DNA of 64,000 nt from Oceanobacillus zhaokaii (GCF_003352005.1 NZ_CP024848.1:1683001-1747000); one strand, 5' to 3'. Shown: positions 17,468 through 27,252, counted from the first letter of the stretch. The notes: generated by a model from the sequence alone, not told the origin. A program made the numbers and translations.

Positions 17468-18544
17468 ATGAAATTTATTCGAAGTTTAATATTTATCACT
17501 ATTATTGCCTTCATTGCTTTTTATATTTTAGAAGAAAAGAATATGTCACCAAATGTAGCAATCGATAGTATTGTCAGTGAAGTTAAAGAAAAGTCCAATA
17601 TGTTAGAGAATAAATCTGCTCCTAAGGATGAGGGGAAACAAAGCAAGCTTCCGATAGAGGGAGATTTATTTGGTTGGATTGGTAGGTCCAGCGAGCAGCT
17701 GATTGAAATATATGGTGAGCCGATTCGAAGGGATGCTAGTGCATACGGCTATGAATGGTGGGTGTATACCGATAGTCAATTAGAGTATATTCAGTTTGGT
17801 ATTGAAAATAACCAAATCGAAACGGTATATGCAACCGGGTCTAGTTTAAAGGATGAGCGTGCTTCCATCGGACAAAGCTTTACTTCATTAGATGAACAGT
17901 TTACTTTTGAAAATGAAGTATCATTTAATGAAGGCTTGTCATCGTATACGTTTAAACTAACTAATGAAGAGCGGAATATGCGCCCATTGGTGAAGCTGGG
18001 CGACCATTTATTTGCACAATTTTATTTTGATACCTTTACAAATAAATTATCGTCTATTCGTGTATTAACGGCAGGAATATTATTAAAGCATCGTCCATAT
18101 CAAATTCAATACCGTGGAGATTTACCTGAAGGATCAACCTTAACAGAAGAGGAATGGGCAAATGTTGAGTCTGGAATGGAACAGCAAGTATTTGATATTA
18201 CAAATGTCTTTCGTAATCAACAAGGACTAAAATCTTTGCTATGGGAGGATCCTGTTGCTCAGGTTGCGTTCAGGCATAGTAAAGATATGGAGGAAAACAA
18301 TTATTTTTCCCATGATAGCTTAAATGGAAATGGACTTAAAGAAAGATTAGCCGTTGAAGATGTGTTTTATTCTGCAGCTGGGGAGAATATTGCTGCAGGG
18401 TATACCGACGCACCAGCAGCGATGGAAGGATGGTTAAATAGTGAGGGTCATCGTGAGGCGTTGTTCAAGAAAGAATACACTCATTTAGGTGTAGGTGTCT
18501 ATAAATTATATTATACACAGAACTTTCTAGCCAAACCGCTATAA
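17468..18544 (+). CDS. ylbC: CAP-domain protein YlbC
   Basis: A membrane-anchored or secreted protein of 358 residues. An N-terminal hydrophobic segment (LIFITIIAFIAFYIL, residues 6-20) serves as anchor or signal. A CAP-associated N-terminal domain (about residues 65-200, GRSSEQLIEIYGEPIRRD) follows, then a C-terminal CAP/SCP domain (about 235-355). The latter shows ITNVFRNQQGLKSLLWEDPV, the HSKDMEENNYFSHDS signature and AAGENIAAGYTDA followed by GHREALF. Bacterial CAP proteins are of uncertain function, several being sporulation or envelope proteins. AGAGGAGAG lies upstream of the ATG. The gene order with ylbD, ylbE and ylbF matches B. subtilis. Confidence 0.9.
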   Translation: MKFIRSLIFITIIAFIAFYILEEKNMSPNVAIDSIVSEVKEKSNMLENKSAPKDEGKQSKLPIEGDLFGWIGRSSEQLIEIYGEPIRRDASAYGYEWWVYTDSQLEYIQFGIENNQIETVYATGSSLKDERASIGQSFTSLDEQFTFENEVSFNEGLSSYTFKLTNEERNMRPLVKLGDHLFAQFYFDTFTNKLSSIRVLTAGILLKHRPYQIQYRGDLPEGSTLTEEEWANVESGMEQQVFDITNVFRNQQGLKSLLWEDPVAQVAFRHSKDMEENNYFSHDSLNGNGLKERLAVEDVFYSAAGENIAAGYTDAPAAMEGWLNSEGHREALFKKEYTHLGVGVYKLYYTQNFLAKPL

Positions 18545-18622
18545 GTTCTTTTTTCTTGCACGTATGTCAGTAGCCCGCATAAATTATTAGTAAAAGAGAA
18601 CGATTTATGTGGGGTGAATATA

Positions 18623-19012
18623 ATGGAAGTTCAACATCTTGATCCAACGGTGCTTGCGTTTAAAAAATTTATTAATGAACATCCAGCTTTAATTAAAGAA
18701 GTAAGAAAAAATGGTAAGTCATGGCAAGAGTATTATGAAAAGTGGGTTCTTCTCGGCGAAGATGATCCACATTGGAAACAATATAAAGAGGAGCAAGTAA
18801 AAGAAGACGAAAACAAAAGTGAACAGAAAAATTTTGAATTAATGAGCCAACTCATGAAGCTTACCGAAAACTTTGATATAAATAAAGTACAAGGTCAAGT
18901 GCAGCAGCTAAGCAACACGATTTCTACCATTCAAGAGGTAATTGGTCAGTATCAACAATCAAAGAAGCCAAGTGAACCAACAAAGGACCCATTTAACTGG
19001 TTTCGTGACTAA
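18623..19012 (+). CDS. ylbD: YlbD coat-protein family protein
   Basis: The 129-residue protein belongs to the YlbD family, described as a spore coat component in B. subtilis. It opens with VQHLDPTVLAFKKFINEHP and has the aromatic motif KSWQEYYEKWVLLGEDDPHW, then a charged linker and an amphipathic segment rich in Q (QLMKLTENFD...QVQQLSNTISTIQEVIGQYQQ). It ends with DPFNWFRD. I use the ATG at 18623; the GTG at 18614 is part of the GGGGTGA ribosome site. ylbE follows 11 bases after the stop, so the two are cotranscribed. Confidence 0.8.
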   Translation: MEVQHLDPTVLAFKKFINEHPALIKEVRKNGKSWQEYYEKWVLLGEDDPHWKQYKEEQVKEDENKSEQKNFELMSQLMKLTENFDINKVQGQVQQLSNTISTIQEVIGQYQQSKKPSEPTKDPFNWFRD

Positions 19013-19023
19013 GGAGTGGTTCG

Positions 19024-19257
19024 ATGGATCAATATAGTTATCAGTATATAATTGAAAACCCGCAATTAGCTAATTTTATTCGCTATAATCCTATGTGGTA
19101 TCGCTACTTATCTCGAGACCCGAATAATATTTTAGAGATGGAAAAGGAGGCAAAGAAATTTTACGGGAAAACCCTTCCACAGCGACTGGAAAAAATCAGC
19201 AGTAATATGCAAATGGTTGGGATGTTAATGCAATTTGCTGATGCAATGAAAGATTAA
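19024..19257 (+). CDS. ylbE: YlbE family protein
   Basis: This is a 77-residue protein of the YlbE-like family, function unknown. It is rich in aromatic residues at the N-terminus (MDQYSYQYIIENPQLANFIR, then NPMWYRYLSRDP) and ends in a helix MQMVGMLMQFADAMKD. The short repeat-like LANFIR...WYRYLSRDP also appears in B. subtilis YlbE. The ribosome site AAGGAGTGG lies just upstream. It is paired with ylbD, which suggests spore-coat related expression, by context only. Confidence 0.78.
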   Translation: MDQYSYQYIIENPQLANFIRYNPMWYRYLSRDPNNILEMEKEAKKFYGKTLPQRLEKISSNMQMVGMLMQFADAMKD

Positions 19258-19318
19258 TGAGCCAAGTTATTTTCATTCGCAACTTAAAATGGTAATATAC
19301 TAGTTGGGGGTGTTAATC

Positions 19319-19750
19319 TTGATTGCAACATTAGAATATGTTGAAATTCTCGACCAATCAGAGCAACTTGGCAAGATGATTATGGAATCAGAAGTAATGG
19401 ATGATTATAAGAATAGACAAGTTGCGCTTTATGAAGATACAGAAGCACAAGAACTTATTCGTGCTTTTACAGATATGAAACAACATTATGATGATATTCA
19501 GAGATTTGGAAGATATCATCCGGATTATAACGAAATAATGAAGAAAGTTCGTTCTACCAAAAGGGAAATGGATATGAACGAAAAAGTCGCAATGTTTAAG
19601 GTTGCTGAACGAAACTTGCAAAATTTGCTAGATGAGATCAGTAGCTATGTTGCATTAAGTGTAAGTGAACAAATTAAAGCACCTAAGGACGGAGCAGCAT
19701 TAACAGATAGTGGCTGTGGTCATGGTGGGGCATGTGGATGCTCACATTAA
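19319..19750 (+). CDS. ylbF: RicF (YlbF), subunit of the RicA-RicF-RicT (Y) complex
   Basis: The 143-residue YlbF/YmcA family protein is mostly alpha-helical, with the conserved DVQRFGKYHPDY-like segment seen here as DDIQRFGRYHPDYNEI. With YmcA (RicA) and YaaT (RicT) it forms the Ric complex, which binds iron-sulphur clusters and guides RNase Y in mRNA maturation, affecting competence, biofilm and sporulation. The C-terminal cysteine cluster CGHGGACGCSH, absent from YmcA paralogues, fits cluster binding. I chose the TTG at 19319 (GGGGGTG seven bases upstream) because the protein then begins MIATLEYV, like B. subtilis MYATMESV. A strong terminator follows. Confidence 0.9.
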   Translation: MIATLEYVEILDQSEQLGKMIMESEVMDDYKNRQVALYEDTEAQELIRAFTDMKQHYDDIQRFGRYHPDYNEIMKKVRSTKREMDMNEKVAMFKVAERNLQNLLDEISSYVALSVSEQIKAPKDGAALTDSGCGHGGACGCSH

Positions 19751-19752
19751 CA

Positions 19753-19793
19753 ATTCAATCAACTATCTAAAGCGATAAGATAGTTGATTGAAT
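19753..19793 (+). terminator. Terminator after ylbF
   Basis: A perfect 16-bp stem ATTCAATCAACTATCT / AGATAGTTGATTGAAT with a 9-base loop, followed by AAATTTTTT. Confidence 0.85.
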
Positions 19794-19881
19794 AAATTTT
19801 TTAAATTTTAATGGTAATTATTTGGAATACATAAAGTATCGTTAGATATCCTATATGGAAACATAATAGGGAGGGTAAGGA

Positions 19882-20163
19882 ATGAGAACGAATCGGCAAG
19901 GTATTATCGTGTGGTTTCAACATACGAAAAATATTAAACAAATTAAGCGTTTTGGTAACTTGATTTATGTATCCAAGAAGTTAAAATATGCTGTTATTTA
20001 TGTTGACCAAACGGAAATAGATAAAATCGAATATAAATTATTAAAACTGCCATTTGTTTCTAAAGTAGATAAATCTTATAAGCCGTTCATCAAAACCGAC
20101 TATGAAAATGCGAAACCTGATGAGGCAAAGCAATATGATTATGATTATAAAATGGGAATATAA
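19882..20163 (+). CDS. ylbG: YlbG family protein (DUF2129)
   Basis: This is a 93-residue protein of the DUF2129 family, cytoplasmic and of unknown function. Typical features are the opening RQGIIVWFQHTKNIKQIKRFG, then NLIYVSKKLKYAVIYVD and the C-terminal LPFVSKVDKSYKPFIKTDYE. The ribosome site GGGAGGG is ten bases before the ATG. It has its own terminator and is separated from rsmD by a 690-bp region with a dispersed repeat. In B. subtilis ylbG and ylbH are close neighbours. Confidence 0.85.
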   Translation: MRTNRQGIIVWFQHTKNIKQIKRFGNLIYVSKKLKYAVIYVDQTEIDKIEYKLLKLPFVSKVDKSYKPFIKTDYENAKPDEAKQYDYDYKMGI

Positions 20164-20166
20164 AAG

Positions 20167-20205
20167 CCATTGTAGTGAAATATCCTACAATGGTTATTTT
20201 TTATT
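20167..20205 (+). terminator. Terminator after ylbG
   Basis: CCATTGTAG (20167-20175) pairs with CTACAATGG (20185-20193), followed by TTATTTTTTATT. Confidence 0.8.
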
Positions 20206-20211
20206 ATGGAT

Positions 20212-20517
20212 GATATAAAGTGCGAACTAGTAGTAATTGTGATTTCAGATCTGGACAGAAGTTGCTATTCACAAGTCTTTATTCCTTTGCTAAAATTAAA
20301 CCACGTTAGTTAGTGGGTAAGTAATTCTTATGTCTCTAAATTCAGTCCCCTCCCCAGCGGAAGAAATACACGAAGACTACTGGGAGTAACGGCCTCGGTG
20401 AGACTCTGAAGTGCGTTAGCACAAAGAGGCTCACCAGCCGCCCTAAGGTGCGCGTAGTGTATTTCTGGAGCGACCAGCCAGGAAGCAAATATCATCCTAA
20501 GTTAGTTCGGATTTATC
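20212..20517. repeat. Dispersed TIR-bounded element, copy 1
   Basis: The ends are imperfect inverted repeats: GATATAAAGTGCGAACTAG at 20212-20230 and TAGTTCGGATTTATC at 20503-20517. The inside holds a nested palindrome: AGAAATACAC pairs with GTGTATTTCT, and GGTGAGACTC with GAGGCTCACC. The GC-rich block at about 20345-20480 is the same module, inverted, as in the copies at 43 kb and 58.6 kb. There is no ORF of interest in it. Confidence 0.8.
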
Positions 20518-20561
20518 TAACATAGTAGCAAATGATTGATTAAATCTAGAAAACAAAAAAT

Positions 20562-20600
20562 CCTGCAGAGAAAGACTCTGCAGGTCCTTTTGTTTTTTAG
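20562..20600. terminator. Hairpin terminator between repeat copy 1 and the ylbH leader
   Basis: CCTGCAGAG / CTCTGCAGG with a 5-base loop, flanked by A-rich sequence on the left and TCCTTTTGTTTTTT on the right. Either strand could use it. Confidence 0.75.
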
Positions 20601-20637
20601 TATAAAAAAACAAATAGGTAAAGGGAGAGGAGAAACC

Positions 20638-20673
20638 GGAGAAGAACTTATGGGGAAGTATAAGTCCTTCTCC
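20638..20673 (+). other. Stable hairpin of unknown role
   Basis: GGAGAAGAACTTAT pairs with ATAAGTCCTTCTCC (13 of 14 pairs) around an 8-base loop. No T-run follows, so it is not a simple terminator. Confidence 0.5.
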
Positions 20674-20740
20674 GTATTGAAACAACCAAGCTAACAATTA
20701 GTTGAATCATTATGTTATTATGTACAAAGAGAAAAATAAT

Positions 20741-20835
20741 ATACCTAAACAGGGAATCTTTTCCTAACGCAGCGAGAGTTAGGTAGTCATTCTGCTGAAC
20801 AAAATGCTTGTTTGTGGTAATATTAATTTTGATTA
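20741..20835 (+). ncRNA. Possible ylbH leader RNA
   Basis: The region just before rsmD (ylbH) has a hairpin CCTAAC-GCAGCGAGA-GTTAGG at 20763-20783 and further pairing potential. A conserved structured motif called the ylbH leader is known upstream of this gene in Bacillaceae. The call rests on position and the presence of hairpins; I could not align it to the covariance model. Confidence 0.4.
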
Positions 20836-20856
20836 GTTGGATAACGAGGTGATGAC

Positions 20857-21913
<1,057 letters not shown>

Positions 21914-21920
21914 TATTAGA

Positions 21921-21959
21921 AAACAACACTCTCGCTAATTATCAGTCAGAGTGTTGTTT
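21921..21959. terminator. Terminator between coaD and ylbJ
   Basis: AAACAACACTCT / AGAGTGTTGTTT, a 12-bp perfect stem between convergent genes. Confidence 0.8.
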
Positions 21960-21968
21960 CATTATGTT

Positions 21969-23177
21969 CTATTGCTTTTTTATATTTCTCCGATAAAGTA
22001 TAGTGATTCCGATTCCCAAGAAAAAGAAAGTAAACAGTGCACCGTTTTCCGCTATTAAATTGAATATATTAGTCCAAACATTATAATCTGACTCTTGAAA
22101 TCCTGGCATGTTGCTCGTCTGGGAGGTTTCCTTATCAAGATACAGCGGTTTGAACAAGATAATTGTTAATATACTTGCAATGCTGCCATGTAATAAACGT
22201 GCAAAGAAATACGGTAAGAATCGAATATCTGTTTTAGCTAAAATACTGGCAACCTGAGCTTGCACGGAAAACCCGTTAAATCCAAGAATAAAGCTAACCA
22301 GAATTAATTGGGGTAATAATGAGTCTGTCGTAATTTGGGTTATCATATTTGCTCCTATTGTTATTTCGAATAATCCTGATAAAAAAGGAAGCGCAAATTC
22401 GATTGGTAGACTGAACAGTGATAAGATACCTTGGATTAATTCTGCGATCGCCGGTGTAACTCCAACCAAGAAGAGGAGCTTTATTAGAACGGAAAACAAG
22501 GTTATAAAGCCTCCGACCATGACTAATGTTTTAATCGAATTTAGAACTGCATCTCCGAGAATTTCCCCGAATGGTCTTTTGTCTTTTAATCTTGTCCGAT
22601 GCATTGCTTTAAAAGCCGTTGTCAAGGATACTCTCTTTTGCTTCTCCAACTTAATCCCTTTTCGATTTCTCCCATGAAACCGCATCGCAACGCCAACAAT
22701 TGCGTTACTAGTATAATGACAAACAGCAATCAATATCCCTAAAGAGGCATCGTGAAAAAATCCTACAGAAATAGCACCAAAGATAAATAAAGGACTCGAA
22801 TTATTTGTAAATGCGACTAGTCGCTCTGCTTCAACCTGTGTAAGTTGGTTTTCCTCTCGCAGCCTGGCAGCAATTTTCGCCCCTGTCGGATAGCCACTAG
22901 CCATTCCCATCATCCATCCAAAGCTTCCGACACCAGGTATATTAAATAATGGCCGCATAATTGGCTCAAAGAGTACCCCTATGAAATTTACAACGCCAAA
23001 TGCTAGTAATAACTCTGCAGTGATGAAAAACGGCAACAGTGAAGGGAAAACTACCTCCCACCATAAGTTTAATCCACGAATACTCGCTTCCAAGGCTTGA
23101 TCCGGAAACTGAATAAGTGAAATCGTAATGAAAATGGTCAATCCTGAAAAGAGTAATGTTTTTATTATTTGTATCAA
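21969..23177 (-). CDS. ylbJ: Sporulation integral membrane protein YlbJ
   Basis: The 402-residue polytopic protein of the SpoIIM/nucleoside-transporter-like YlbJ family contains Gate-type repeats. Landmarks are LLPFFITAELLLAFG, GMASGYPTGAKIAARLREE (a signature of YlbJ), FTNNSSPLFIFGAISVGFF and ILGFNGFSVQAQVASIL. In B. subtilis ylbJ is sigma-E dependent and needed for heat-resistant spores. The start is TTG at 23177 with AGGGGG eight bases upstream. It lies between coaD and the YlbL-type protease gene as in B. subtilis, on the opposite strand to both. Confidence 0.9.
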   Translation of the reverse strand: MIQIIKTLLFSGLTIFITISLIQFPDQALEASIRGLNLWWEVVFPSLLPFFITAELLLAFGVVNFIGVLFEPIMRPLFNIPGVGSFGWMMGMASGYPTGAKIAARLREENQLTQVEAERLVAFTNNSSPLFIFGAISVGFFHDASLGILIAVCHYTSNAIVGVAMRFHGRNRKGIKLEKQKRVSLTTAFKAMHRTRLKDKRPFGEILGDAVLNSIKTLVMVGGFITLFSVLIKLLFLVGVTPAIAELIQGILSLFSLPIEFALPFLSGLFEITIGANMITQITTDSLLPQLILVSFILGFNGFSVQAQVASILAKTDIRFLPYFFARLLHGSIASILTIILFKPLYLDKETSQTSNMPGFQESDYNVWTNIFNLIAENGALFTFFFLGIGITILYRRNIKKQ

Positions 23178-23491
23178 TGGGAGTCCCCCTACATCTAGTA
23201 AGTAAAAAGTGGCATTTTTACGGTTGATTTTACAAGTGATTTTTGGCTGGGATGCTAACCCAGGGTTCTGTACATCTAATTAACTTAGTAGTAAAATAAA
23301 TTTTAGCTTGTTTAAATAATGGATTACGCTTTGTACAAGTTCTCTACTAATATACGCACTTAGAGCGGATAATTATGACATACACTTTTTTTGAAATGGA
23401 AATTGCATGGATACACATACATGTTACAAGCTAGTGTGAATATGTTTTATAATATGTGAACGGATTCTGAATAAGTATATCTGGAAGGAGT
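23178..23491. promoter_or_regulatory. Divergent region between ylbJ and the protease gene
   Basis: This gap of about 310 bp has no ORF. For the plus strand TTACAA (23424-23429), 18 bases, TATAAT (23448-23453) is a plausible vegetative promoter. For ylbJ I see no clear sigma-E match. Confidence 0.4.
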
Positions 23492-24517
23492 ATGAGCAAA
23501 AAAATGAATGTATCGAAGAAAAATATAATCTACTTTATCTTAATCATCGCCTTTGCTTATTTAATAGCAGGATACCAACTACCTTACTATATTCAAAAGC
23601 CTGGCGGAGCAGATGCTCTAAATCCAATTATTCAAGTTAAGAATGGATTTGAAAGTGAGGGTGATATGCATCTTGTAACGGTTAGTGGTTTACAAGCAAC
23701 GCCTTTGCAATATGTTTGGGCAAAGATTACTCCTTACAATGAGATATTGCCAATCGATCAGGTGTTTCCCGAAGGCACTACTCAGAATGAATACATGCAG
23801 GCGCAACTTCAAGTTATGGAAAACTCGCAGGAAGCAGCGACCGTTGTTGCATATCAAGCAGCGGGAGAGGACATCACAATTTCGTATAATGGTGTTTATG
23901 TTGCTTCTGTTGTCGAAGGAATGCCTGCAGAGGAAAAACTATTAATTGGCGATCGGATTACTGGAATTGATGGGAAAGAAATACAAGAATCAGAACAATT
24001 AGTAAGTTATGTTGAAGATAAAAAAGCAGGAGAAACCATTACAATAGACTTTGAAAGAAAAAATCAAAAAATGTCAACGGACATAATTTTGAAAGCTTTT
24101 GAAGCAATCGATAATAAAGTTGGGATTGGCATAAGCTTAGTGACCGACCGGAGTGTCGCAGTTGAACCAGAAATAGAATTCTCAAGCGGTAATATTGGAG
24201 GACCTAGTGCAGGGCTCATGTTCTCACTTGAAATTTATGACCAACTAATAGAGGAAGATTTGACAAAAGGATATCAAATAGCCGGTACAGGTGAAATTGA
24301 TTACGATGGTAATGTACTACGAATCGGTGGAATCGATAAGAAAATCGTTGCGGCTGATAAAGAAGGAATTGATATTTTCTTTGCAGCAAATGAAAATGGT
24401 GCGATTGATTCAAATTATCAAGTGGCAAAACAAACCGCAGAGGAAATTGGGACTAAAATGGAGATTGTACCTGTTGATACATTTGCAGAAGCACTCAAGT
24501 ATTTAGAAAATCTTTGA
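23492..24517 (+). CDS. ylbL: PDZ and Lon-like (S16) membrane protease, YlbL/SepM family
   Basis: A 341-residue protein with one N-terminal membrane helix (IIYFILIIAFAYLIAGY), an extracellular PDZ domain (about residues 125-205, with VVEGMPAEEKLLIGDRITGI) and a C-terminal S16 protease domain. The catalytic serine is in GNIGGPSAGLMFSLEI and the lysine in RIGGIDKKIVAA. In B. subtilis YlbL degrades the SOS division inhibitor YneA together with CtpA; in streptococci SepM processes a peptide pheromone. The start is uncertain: the ATG at 23492 abuts AAGGAG, whereas one at 23504 is 13 bases away. A terminator separates it from the convergent tmcAL. Confidence 0.9.
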   Translation: MSKKMNVSKKNIIYFILIIAFAYLIAGYQLPYYIQKPGGADALNPIIQVKNGFESEGDMHLVTVSGLQATPLQYVWAKITPYNEILPIDQVFPEGTTQNEYMQAQLQVMENSQEAATVVAYQAAGEDITISYNGVYVASVVEGMPAEEKLLIGDRITGIDGKEIQESEQLVSYVEDKKAGETITIDFERKNQKMSTDIILKAFEAIDNKVGIGISLVTDRSVAVEPEIEFSSGNIGGPSAGLMFSLEIYDQLIEEDLTKGYQIAGTGEIDYDGNVLRIGGIDKKIVAADKEGIDIFFAANENGAIDSNYQVAKQTAEEIGTKMEIVPVDTFAEALKYLENL

Positions 24518-24627
24518 TTTCCTTATTTTGTGAGTAGGTTGCATCTAATTTTGAAAATATTTCGCTAGCAAATCGGTAAACTAAGATTAAGCCTAACTCA
24601 AAAACAGCAGGATCTATATGCAAAATC

Positions 24628-24665
24628 AAAATCGACCTTCTTCGATGTAAGAGGTCGATTTTCTT
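24628..24665. terminator. Terminator between the protease gene and tmcAL
   Basis: AAAATCGACCT (24628-24638) and AGGTCGATTTT (24652-24662), followed by CTTT. Confidence 0.8.
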
Positions 24666-24674
24666 TAATAGATT

Positions 24675-25886
24675 TTAATGGATAATTGGTCCTTTGTATT
24701 CTTGTTTAATTGCCTGTATTCTTGCTTCCGGCGGGAGAATACTATAATACGCATTACTTGCTCTTTCTTCTATTCTAAGCATCAGTGGTGCATCACGCTT
24801 AATGTTTGAAAAAATCGGGACCTCCATTTTCTTTTTTTTCATATTTAAGTAATTTTTACCAGTATTGGTTAATCCAAGTACTCGGACATAAGGTACAGAA
24901 GGTTGATCAATGATAGACGTAATTTCAGACTTTTTCGTATTGGTTAGGAGATGAACAAATAATCGTTGAATCCTCGTCCATGTATAGCGTTTCGTTTTAA
25001 TTAATGTCACCCATTGCTGAAATGAAGTTGCCTGTTTCGCAGTTCTTTTGATACGATGCTCTAATCCTTCATCAATCCCGTGAATCATGCCCAGTTCCTC
25101 TAACGGCATTGTCATCGCCCGGTAATGAAGAATTGGAAAGTAAAGTTCCCATGTATGCCAAAATGATGCCATGCGATTATAGGATTGTAATTGAATTACA
25201 GTTTCTTTTGGTATGGTCTGTTTTACAGTAGCCGATAGCTCATTATGCTCTATTAATAGTTTTCGGATGCTTGTTGCACTAGCGATATTACTAGTTATCG
25301 ACTCATCATGATAATTATTCTTTGTTCGTTTTATTGTAATGGGATCAATTGGCAGCTCATTATCTAAAATTGCTCTTACATAGCTAAATCCAAGAATATT
25401 ATTCGGCTTTGCAAGGTCTATCTCTTTCGTTGTTAAGTTAATCTGCTCATATGCAGCTCGGCTTGCCTCTGGAAATGACTTTCCGTCTGCTAGCACTTGT
25501 TTTAATGCAAGATTATAGATGTTCTCATTATTTTTAAATGTTTCGTAGCTACTTAGAAAAGGGGAAATGTTTCCAGATTCACTTCCGAAACAAATACTCG
25601 ATACACCAATCTCATTTAAAATATGTACTGCCCCATGCGCAAAGATATCACTATTTTGTACTGCATATACATACGGAAGCTCAAGGACAATATCGATACC
25701 GGATTTTATTGCAGCTTTCGTTCGATGATATTTATCAATAATGGCCGGTTCCCCGCGTTGTAAGAAACTACCACTCATGACAGCAATGATACAATCAGCG
25801 TCTGTCGCTTTTTTTGATTCCTCTATATGATACATATGTCCATTGTGAAATGGATTATATTCAACAATTAGGCCGGTGGCTTTCAT
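24675..25886 (-). CDS. tmcAL: tRNA(Met) cytidine acetate ligase TmcAL (YlbM)
   Basis: The 403-residue nucleotidyltransferase-fold protein has an N-terminal adenylate-binding site (GLIVEYNPFHNGHMYHI, with the HxGH-type motif HNGH). It also has AVMSGSFLQRGEPAI and LELPYVYAVQNSDIFAHGAV, which distinguish the YlbM/TmcAL group. TmcAL acetylates the wobble cytidine of elongator tRNA(Met), making ac4C with acetate and ATP. Its C-terminal half contains RVLGLTNTGKNYL and is RNA-binding in the family. GGAG lies eight bases before the ATG. It is divergent from yceD/rpmF as ylbM is in B. subtilis. Confidence 0.93.
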   Translation of the reverse strand: MKATGLIVEYNPFHNGHMYHIEESKKATDADCIIAVMSGSFLQRGEPAIIDKYHRTKAAIKSGIDIVLELPYVYAVQNSDIFAHGAVHILNEIGVSSICFGSESGNISPFLSSYETFKNNENIYNLALKQVLADGKSFPEASRAAYEQINLTTKEIDLAKPNNILGFSYVRAILDNELPIDPITIKRTKNNYHDESITSNIASATSIRKLLIEHNELSATVKQTIPKETVIQLQSYNRMASFWHTWELYFPILHYRAMTMPLEELGMIHGIDEGLEHRIKRTAKQATSFQQWVTLIKTKRYTWTRIQRLFVHLLTNTKKSEITSIIDQPSVPYVRVLGLTNTGKNYLNMKKKKMEVPIFSNIKRDAPLMLRIEERASNAYYSILPPEARIQAIKQEYKGPIIH

Positions 25887-26101
25887 ACATTCAGCTCCTA
25901 TAGTATAATGGAATTATTGTATCAAAAAAATAAGTCAATAGCATCTTTGATTTAATTAACATTATGATCAGAACAATGCTAAGCTTATAAAAAATTTCAT
26001 GCTATGATAGGTGAAGTGTGTTAATGTATCTGTAAAGAAAATATGTTGACAAAAGTACATTTTTCTTTTAAAATTACTCTTGTTGCCTTGAGGTGATAAT
26101 A

Positions 26102-26632
26102 ATGAAATTTGCATTAAGTCAAATTAAAAAAAGTGCTTATAATGAACCGTTTAAATTTGATGATTATGTGGATGTTTCTGAACTGGAAACGATGAATAAT
26201 GATATACGTAAAATACAGCCCGTAAGAGTACACGGGTATTGTAGCGTACAAGGAGAACAAATCTTATGCTCTTTTGAAATTGAAGGAGAAATGATTTTAC
26301 CTTGCGCACGTACACTAGTGGATGTACCTTATTCGTTTAAAATTGAAGCGACAGAGGTTTTCACCACATCATCTTATTATAGTACAGAAGAAGAGGAAGA
26401 TGAAATTCATCCAGTAAATGGAGAAGTGCTTGACTTAACTCCATATATAGAGGAAAATATTTTATTAGAGATTCCTTTTCGTGTATTTTCTAATGAAGCA
26501 AACCCTGAGAATGCTGCTCCGATTAAAGGGCAGGACTGGGAATATGTTACAGAAGAAAAGAAAGAAAAAACGATAGATCCACGTTTTCAAAAATTGGCGT
26601 CATTACTTGAAAATAAACAGAAAGACAAATAA
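26102..26632 (+). CDS. ylbN: YceD family protein (DUF177), YlbN
   Basis: This is a 176-residue protein of the DUF177/YceD family, encoded upstream of rpmF in most bacteria. In E. coli and plants the family is needed for 23S rRNA accumulation. Characteristic features are the CSFEIEGEMILPCARTL segment with two cysteines, and YIEENILLEIPFRVF. The C-terminus is a basic-acidic low-complexity stretch ending in KKEKTIDPRFQKLASLLENK. I use the ATG at 26102 because GAGGTGAT lies immediately upstream; the GTG at 26093 is inside that site. rpmF follows 45 bases later. Confidence 0.9.
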   Translation: MKFALSQIKKSAYNEPFKFDDYVDVSELETMNNDIRKIQPVRVHGYCSVQGEQILCSFEIEGEMILPCARTLVDVPYSFKIEATEVFTTSSYYSTEEEEDEIHPVNGEVLDLTPYIEENILLEIPFRVFSNEANPENAAPIKGQDWEYVTEEKKEKTIDPRFQKLASLLENKQKDK

Positions 26633-26677
26633 GAATAAACATTCAAACTTTGCTTTCATTTGAAGGAGGTGTTTGTC

Positions 26678-26851
26678 GTGGCAGTACCTAAACAAAGAAC
26701 GTCTAAAAAAGTTAAAAATCAACGTCGTACACACAAAAAATTACTTGTACCTGGCATGGTAGAATGTTCAAATTGTGGAGAATTAACTAAATCACACCAC
26801 GTTTGCAAATCTTGCGGACATTACGATGGTAAAGAAGTAGTTGCTAACTAA
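26678..26851 (+). CDS. rpmF: 50S ribosomal protein L32
   Basis: The 57-residue ribosomal protein starts [19 protein letters not shown], typical of L32, with a basic N-terminus. It has a four-cysteine zinc ribbon, CSNC at the centre and CKSC near the end, the zinc-bound (C+) form. The start is GTG at 26678 with the strong ribosome site AAGGAGGTG; the upstream in-frame start at 26660 is spurious. The terminator follows 20 bases downstream, so yceD-rpmF form a two-gene operon. Confidence 0.97.
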   Translation: MAVPKQRTSKKVKNQRRTHKKLLVPGMVECSNCGELTKSHHVCKSCGHYDGKEVVAN

Positions 26852-26870
26852 TCTTCTAGAATACAAATAA

Positions 26871-26900
26871 AAAACAGATCACATTTTGTGGTCTGTTTTT
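26871..26900 (+). terminator. Terminator after rpmF
   Basis: AAAACAGATCACA / TGTGGTCTGTTTT with a short T loop (one G-T pair), followed by TTTTATTTTTG. Confidence 0.85.
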
Positions 26901-26931
26901 TATTTTTGTTTTATTCGTCTCGTTTGTTGGT

Positions 26932-27160
26932 CATATAAAGTCCGAACTATGTAGTTTTTTCAATTGCTCTCTGGCCAGTCGCTCCTGAAATACACATCGC
27001 TTTCCGTGGGGAGCTGGTGAGCCTTATTCCCAAAGGAGTCTCGGTGTGTTTCTTCCACTGGGTTTGTGCCTATACTACTGATTGTTCCGCAACTATCAAT
27101 AAGCTGAAACTCTACAAAAAAATACTGTCCACTTGCTACAATCACAGTTTGTCACTAGCA
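26932..27160. repeat. Dispersed TIR-bounded element, copy 2 (internal deletion)
   Basis: The left end, CATATAAAGTCCGAACTATG at 26932-26951, matches the terminal repeat of copy 1. The core at about 26979-27065 (GCTCCTGAAATACAC ... GTGTGTTTCTTCCACTGG) is a shortened version of module A, lacking the middle palindrome. The right part, GCTACAATCA near 27135, matches the end of module B and is followed by a degenerate AGTTTGTCACT terminus. Confidence 0.65.
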
Positions 27161-27252
27161 TGTTTTCCTATAAATAGCAATATTCTTTTATAAAACAGCC
27201 TATTTTTAATCATAAAAAATGTAAACATGTATTCTAGCTTTCCTATTTTTTG

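Noticed and set aside
20497..20697. Minus-strand ORF over the terminator and hairpin before rsmD
   Set aside because: It crosses a strong hairpin and has no ribosome site. Its composition follows the inverted repeats.
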